Positions 60,068-64,000 of a DNA stretch of 64,000 nt are shown here, in pieces (position 1 is the stretch's first letter; every line of letters starts with the position of its first letter). The stretch is from positions 310,001 to 374,000 of the forward strand of contig QUOL01000003.1 of NCBI GenBank assembly GCA_009761415.1, in the 5' to 3' direction. The position numbers and the translations under genes were made by a program. Origin of the DNA: Sarcomyxa edulis. Taxonomy: Eukaryota > Basidiomycota > Agaricomycetes > Agaricales > Mycenaceae. The notes under the pieces are model-generated. The model worked only from the letters and a program-made list of their open reading frames with translations, was not told the origin of the DNA and did not search any database.

Positions 60068-61969
60068 GGGGGTCCCTTGTCTTGTGGGCTTTAGACAATA
60101 ACTTTTTTCCTAGAGCACTATTCCTCTTCAGAATAAGCTCATGAGTTCGTTGGTCCGCAATGGCCATGTTGAACGTAGATATGCCATGTTATATACACTT
60201 CCAATCGTTACTTAGACACTGCCTGAATTCGGTTTCGGTGAGCGAGGGGGTGTATGGGTCCCGAGGATTGAGGCGGCATAGTCTCCAGTGCGATGCTGCT
60301 AGACGAGCCATGTAGCTACAAAGGTTGTCGGTGTGGTCAGCAAAAAGATGATGCTTCGGTCGCGGCCGCGGTCACGTTTCTGCCCTGTCGTGTCGACCGA
60401 GGCGTGAGAAAGCTCGGGCGGACACATCCAGTTTTACACTCATGTGAATCGTTTGCGCATCGTCTCTGGTTCAATCATCGGTTCTCACTTTCCTCTTTCA
60501 GAGCTCTAGCAGCTTCCAGATACTCTGAGACATTTATAGGGTTCGCCAACATCCCGACTCGGAACCTATGCGAAAGCTCGAGCTGCAAGTTCTGATCTGC
60601 CACTGATCTTTCGAGGACGTGTATCTTCTATCGTCCAACTTACTTCAAGTTACTTGTCGTACTCTCTGCCACCCTTTGTCTAAGAGATGACTGCAATCCT
60701 CTCGGTGCCAAATGTCTTGCGATGTCCGAAGTACGTCCATGTCCGCATCATGATGCAGGACGCAGTGGTATCCAACACTTGTCCGAATCGTTACCCGGAT
60801 CACTCACATCCGGTGGGGGCAACACCCTCTCACTAGCGGAAGAGTCTGCTTTCTAATTTTTGATCTATCATATCGTGTTATGTCAGGTTGTCCTCCCGTG
60901 ACCTGGATGTTATGCTATACGGTCACTTTCCCTTGGGAGACTAGATTTGTGATTCTTGGAGTGTCTCTCTGTATACTGGAACGAGATTATCCAACTCGTG
61001 CCCAATCCTCTTGTTTGTCAGCGTCTCATTCTGAGTGGCTGTGTACTCGATCACGACTAGTATCCATCATGATCATCCTCTCTACTCCGACTGTAGGCCC
61101 GGGAATGCCCTAATCACTGTTTGGCTTTACTGGCATGCTATTCAGGGAGGCTACTTTCCACACAGTCAGACGTGACACGATTTCTCGAGGAATCGGAATG
61201 GGATTGCTGATGCATCGAGACTTGTGTGCAGATTAGGCCGGCACATCGCTATCAAGAGATGACTTGATTCTCGTGATAGTTCTAATGATGACCTTACATC
61301 TTTACATCCTAGAACAATGCTATCATGTTTCCAGAGAGATCTCTATGGAGCCATCTTTAATTACCTGATTTCCGCTGAGGTTCGAGCATGAGCGCTAGCA
61401 AGAACATCAAGAGACGATTGGGACGCCCAATGAAGTCCGACGCGGTCAGCGTTGGTCCGATCTGGTCAGTTGACGATTCCCACGGGGGGTCAATGGGGTC
61501 AATGAACGGTTTATTGACCCCCTAGCGAAGTCAAACCTGGCCATTGACCCTTTTGACGCCTTTGGCTGGCTTCGCACCAAGAAAAAAACATGTCAAAATT
61601 GCCACCTCTGGGCGCGATTTTTTTTTCTCCCTCCTGTTCTGAGTTCTCCTAGTCAAAGCACGTCGCGGTTACTGTTACAATAGTACGGATCATATATAAT
61701 AAACGTTCGAATTCACTAGCTTTCATGTACATCTATAACGTCCGACAACTTTTGGCAGGAACGATGATAATTCGGCGTTCCTGCTACGCACCTTTCACTC
61801 CTTCATATCAACAGTATCATATTCGACTCAATTTCCAGGATGTTACGAGCGATAGCGGATTTTTACGAAACCAAATGCATTGAGTGGACCACCTATATCA
61901 TATTTTTGCATGGTGGAGGCATAAGAAAGTGGGCATCCCAACCGAACATCAACATGACCCAGATTGTCT
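60068..61969. other. Intergenic, with a short GGGTCAAT hairpin
   Basis: No supported gene. An inverted repeat at 61485-61522 is listed separately. A run of nine T lies near 61619-61627. The 3' UTR of RPS0 should lie at the right end, and the promoter of factor 2 at the left. Confidence 0.5.
61485..61522. repeat. 10-bp inverted repeat GGGGGTCAAT / ATTGACCCCC
   Basis: Arms at 61485-61494 and 61513-61522 are perfect complements around an 18-bp loop. The word GGGTCAATG is also repeated directly, and CATTGACCC occurs again near 61551. This may be the edge of a small transposon; no target duplication was found. Confidence 0.55.
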
Positions 61970-62975
61970 CTAATCCCAACCAGAAGTGGCAGCGGGTGCA
62001 TCAGCATTCCATCCACCAGCGGCAGCGGGCTCTGCAGCCCAGTCTGAAGATGCACCAGGTGCGGGGTCTGCGGCCCAGTCGAGAGCACCTAGAAAGGAAA
62101 AAGGTCAATCGTAATATACGCCATGAATATGAAGCATTTCGTACCATCCTGTGCAACCAACGCGGGGTTGATGGATCCCGCTTGGGGTGCAGACGAGACA
62201 TCCCACTCTGCGGGGGCAGCCTCCACATCTCCAGCAATAGCGAGTTGCTTGGCGGCAGCCTCCTCCTGTTGCTGTTTCTCCACCTCTTCCGGATCACGGT
62301 AGAAGAACATGTCAACCATAACATTCCATCCGTCGGAAGTACGGGGGATGGTGCCTCGGAGACGGAGGACTTCACGTGCAAGCAGCCACCAGATGAGACC
62401 AATAGAGTGACGGGTCTTGTTGTTGGTGGGGATAGCAATGTCGACGAATTTCAGAGGGGCATCACTGTCGCAAAGAGCAATGACGGGGATGTTGACGTAC
62501 GAAGCCTCACGGATGGCTTGGTGGTCAACTCGGGGGTCGGTGACAATAATAAGACGGGGCTCCTTGAACGACCGCGTGATGTAATTGGTGAAACTACCGG
62601 GGGTGAAACGTCCAGCGATAGCTACAGCGCCAGTGTTCGATGCGTATTTGAGGACGGCACGGTGACCGTAGGGACGAGCGGAGATGACAACGACATCACT
62701 AGGGTTTTCGACAGCGGCAATGACACGAGCGGCGAGGACGAGCTTCTCCCAGGTCTTTCCAATGTTGAGGATATGGATACCTAGAGACAGCCAAAAGTCA
62801 AGACAATCCCCTCCAACGTCCCAAACGCCGTGTACTAACCGTCCGCCCTTCTTTTCCAAACGTAAGGCTCCATCTGCTTATCGCAGTTTTTCGTTCCAAT
62901 GTGGCATTGAGCAGCGAGAAGAAGTTGGATCTCCTCTTCAGTAGCACTGAGGACGGAGGGGAGTTTTGACGCCAT
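61970..62975 (-). CDS. RPS0: 40S ribosomal protein S0 (uS2)
   Basis: Three exons: 62975-62840, 62780-62145, 62088-61970, giving 296 residues. It is a structural protein of the small ribosomal subunit needed for 20S rRNA maturation. The N-terminus is [20 protein letters not shown]. The core includes [79 protein letters not shown] and [20 protein letters not shown]. The tail has the usual Trp/Ala repeats ([14 protein letters not shown]) and ends SGWD. Start and both introns are set by family alignment. It is a reliable housekeeping marker. Confidence 0.96.
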
Positions 62976-63515
62976 GTTGGACCTAAGATTTCGAGAGTCA
63001 ACATCCAATTCTCAAAGTACGCATCCATTTCGAATCCATGGTCGATTTCCTCCGTTCTTCCGCGAATCCTTCCCGTCGAATGATGCAGAGACGTACCGTA
63101 GGGGTGTTTTGAGCTCGAACGTCGGCTTGGACGACGAATATGAGAATGATACGACGATTGCTGTCGAGAGTCGGCAATTCTCTCCACTTCCGTTTCGGGT
63201 GGCGTGGGAACCGACGTCTTGCACCTGAGGCTCCTCGGTCATGCTCACTCGACCGTGACTCTCTCGTTTCCTCCTTCGTCTCACACCAGCGACATATCCT
63301 GCATATACTCTTGCAGTTGACGGCAGATTGTACGTTTAAATACATCGCAGAATACACATTGAGGACCCCTTACAGACCACCTTTGGAGTCCATTTTGTCA
63401 TTATATCGCAAGTAGTGTCTACTAGGTGAGGACTTTTCACGCTGGGCACAAGGTCGTACATCTATTGTATTCAGCTAAGATACCGGATCATCAAGCTCTC
63501 TTTCTCTGGAGTCGT
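62976..63515. promoter_or_regulatory. Bidirectional promoter region, RPS0 and the next gene
   Basis: 540 bp separate the divergent starts. No protein frame is convincing. I could not assign specific ribosomal-protein promoter motifs. Confidence 0.4.
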
Positions 63516-64000
63516 ATGGCAGGAGACTCTAGCAAGAACTTTCTTGGACCTTCAGATGCGATTCGTGCATCTTCTTCAGTAATTGACGTCCCCATACGTC
63601 GGTCAAACGTCGACCAGCACGATAGTTCGACTTTCTATGCAGGCGATAACCCATTCGTTGGCTCTCCTGATCAGATGGACTCCTACGACTTCCCCCAGCC
63701 ACCGTCTACCTCTCAGTCTATTATTCATCCTGGTATCGAACCTGGTACGCGTCGCGCTCGTCCTAGTCTAGGTAATCGTAGCATCTCGTCGCCTCTATAT
63801 GCACGCAGGAGAGGAAATGCTTCGGTTCCTACGACGGCACAACGCATAACGTCCGGGATTTTTGGCAGTTTCAATACCCGAAACGCTCCTCCTGAACATC
63901 AATGGTCGGTCTTTGGCCAATTGATGGAGAACGAAGTGCAGTTTCGCAATCCCAATTCTAGAATGAGTAACCTCGTGAACGCAGATGAAGACATTACACC
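63516..64000 (+). CDS. N-terminal part of an unidentified protein (runs off the window)
   Basis: An open frame starts at ATG 63516 (MAGDSSKNFLGPSDAI) and stays open to the last base, at least 161 codons. The residues are polar, rich in Ser, Pro, Arg and Asn, with no hydrophobic segment, so it looks like a disordered cytosolic N-terminus. Segments such as WSVFGQLMENEVQF near the edge look more ordered and may begin a domain. No family is recognised. An intron inside the visible part cannot be excluded. Confidence 0.6.
   Translation, partial: MAGDSSKNFLGPSDAIRASSSVIDVPIRRSNVDQHDSSTFYAGDNPFVGSPDQMDSYDFPQPPSTSQSIIHPGIEPGTRRARPSLGNRSISSPLYARRRGNASVPTTAQRITSGIFGSFNTRNAPPEHQWSVFGQLMENEVQFRNPNSRMSNLVNADEDIT

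Noticed and set aside
62001..62784. Plus- and minus-strand frames overlapping RPS0, including one of 314 codons
   Set aside because: They are shadows of the highly codon-biased RPS0 gene, whose own frame matches a universal protein family.

Overview
The window looks like nuclear DNA of a mushroom-forming basidiomycete (Agaricomycete). Genes are dense, on both strands, and cut by many short introns: about 130 are modelled here, almost all 42-96 bp with GT-AG ends. Several families are typical of this class: a Plavaka-type transposase, CMT1/CAP59-like (GT69) glycosyltransferase, short-intron 7-TM proteins, degenerate kinases, and Zn2Cys6 regulators. All gene models below were built by hand splicing. 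In every complete model the exon lengths sum to a multiple of three and the joined frame stays open to the stop.

Layout. 0-1.6 kb: Plavaka transposase running off the left edge. 3.6-4.9 kb: a ten-exon gene for a 251-residue two-repeat protein. 5.2-6.1 kb: F-box-like protein. 8.8-10.5 kb: ER-bound oxygenase of the mpaB/DUF2236 family. 11.2-14.4 kb: TRS65 (TRAPP II). 15.0-17.4 kb: DUF3292 membrane protein, convergent with a multi-pass membrane protein (17.5-19.0 kb). 19.3-20.05 kb: non-autonomous hAT element. 20.5-22.05 kb: 7-TM protein, convergent with PIG-U (22.1-23.8 kb). 24.0-26.1 kb: MFS carrier. 26.8-28.6 kb: GT69 glycosyltransferase. 30.6-33.5 kb: ferric reductase. 34.25-35.82 kb: second hAT element. 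36.3-39.7 kb: secreted GH2 beta-mannosidase. 40.2-41.5 kb: kinase-like protein. 42.1-43.2 kb: FtsJ-like methyltransferase. 43.9-46.1 kb: Zn2Cys6 factor 1. 49.1-52.1 kb: AFI1. 52.7-54.9 kb: pepsin-like protease. 56.1-57.6 kb: GH16 glucanase. 57.9-60.1 kb: Zn2Cys6 factor 2. 62.0-63.0 kb: ribosomal protein RPS0. 63.5 kb to the edge: start of an unidentified protein.

How the genes relate. This is mainly a housekeeping and secretory neighbourhood. Membrane trafficking is represented by TRS65 and AFI1, GPI anchoring by PIG-U, surface glycan synthesis by the GT69 enzyme, and secreted hydrolysis by beta-mannosidase, GH16 and the aspartic protease. I see no biosynthetic gene cluster and no CRISPR, phage or plasmid feature. 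The most notable signals are two hAT elements with perfect 8-bp target-site duplications, a 13-nt microexon shared by the two Zn2Cys6 genes, several GC-AG introns, and an iron-type GATA motif upstream of the ferric reductase.
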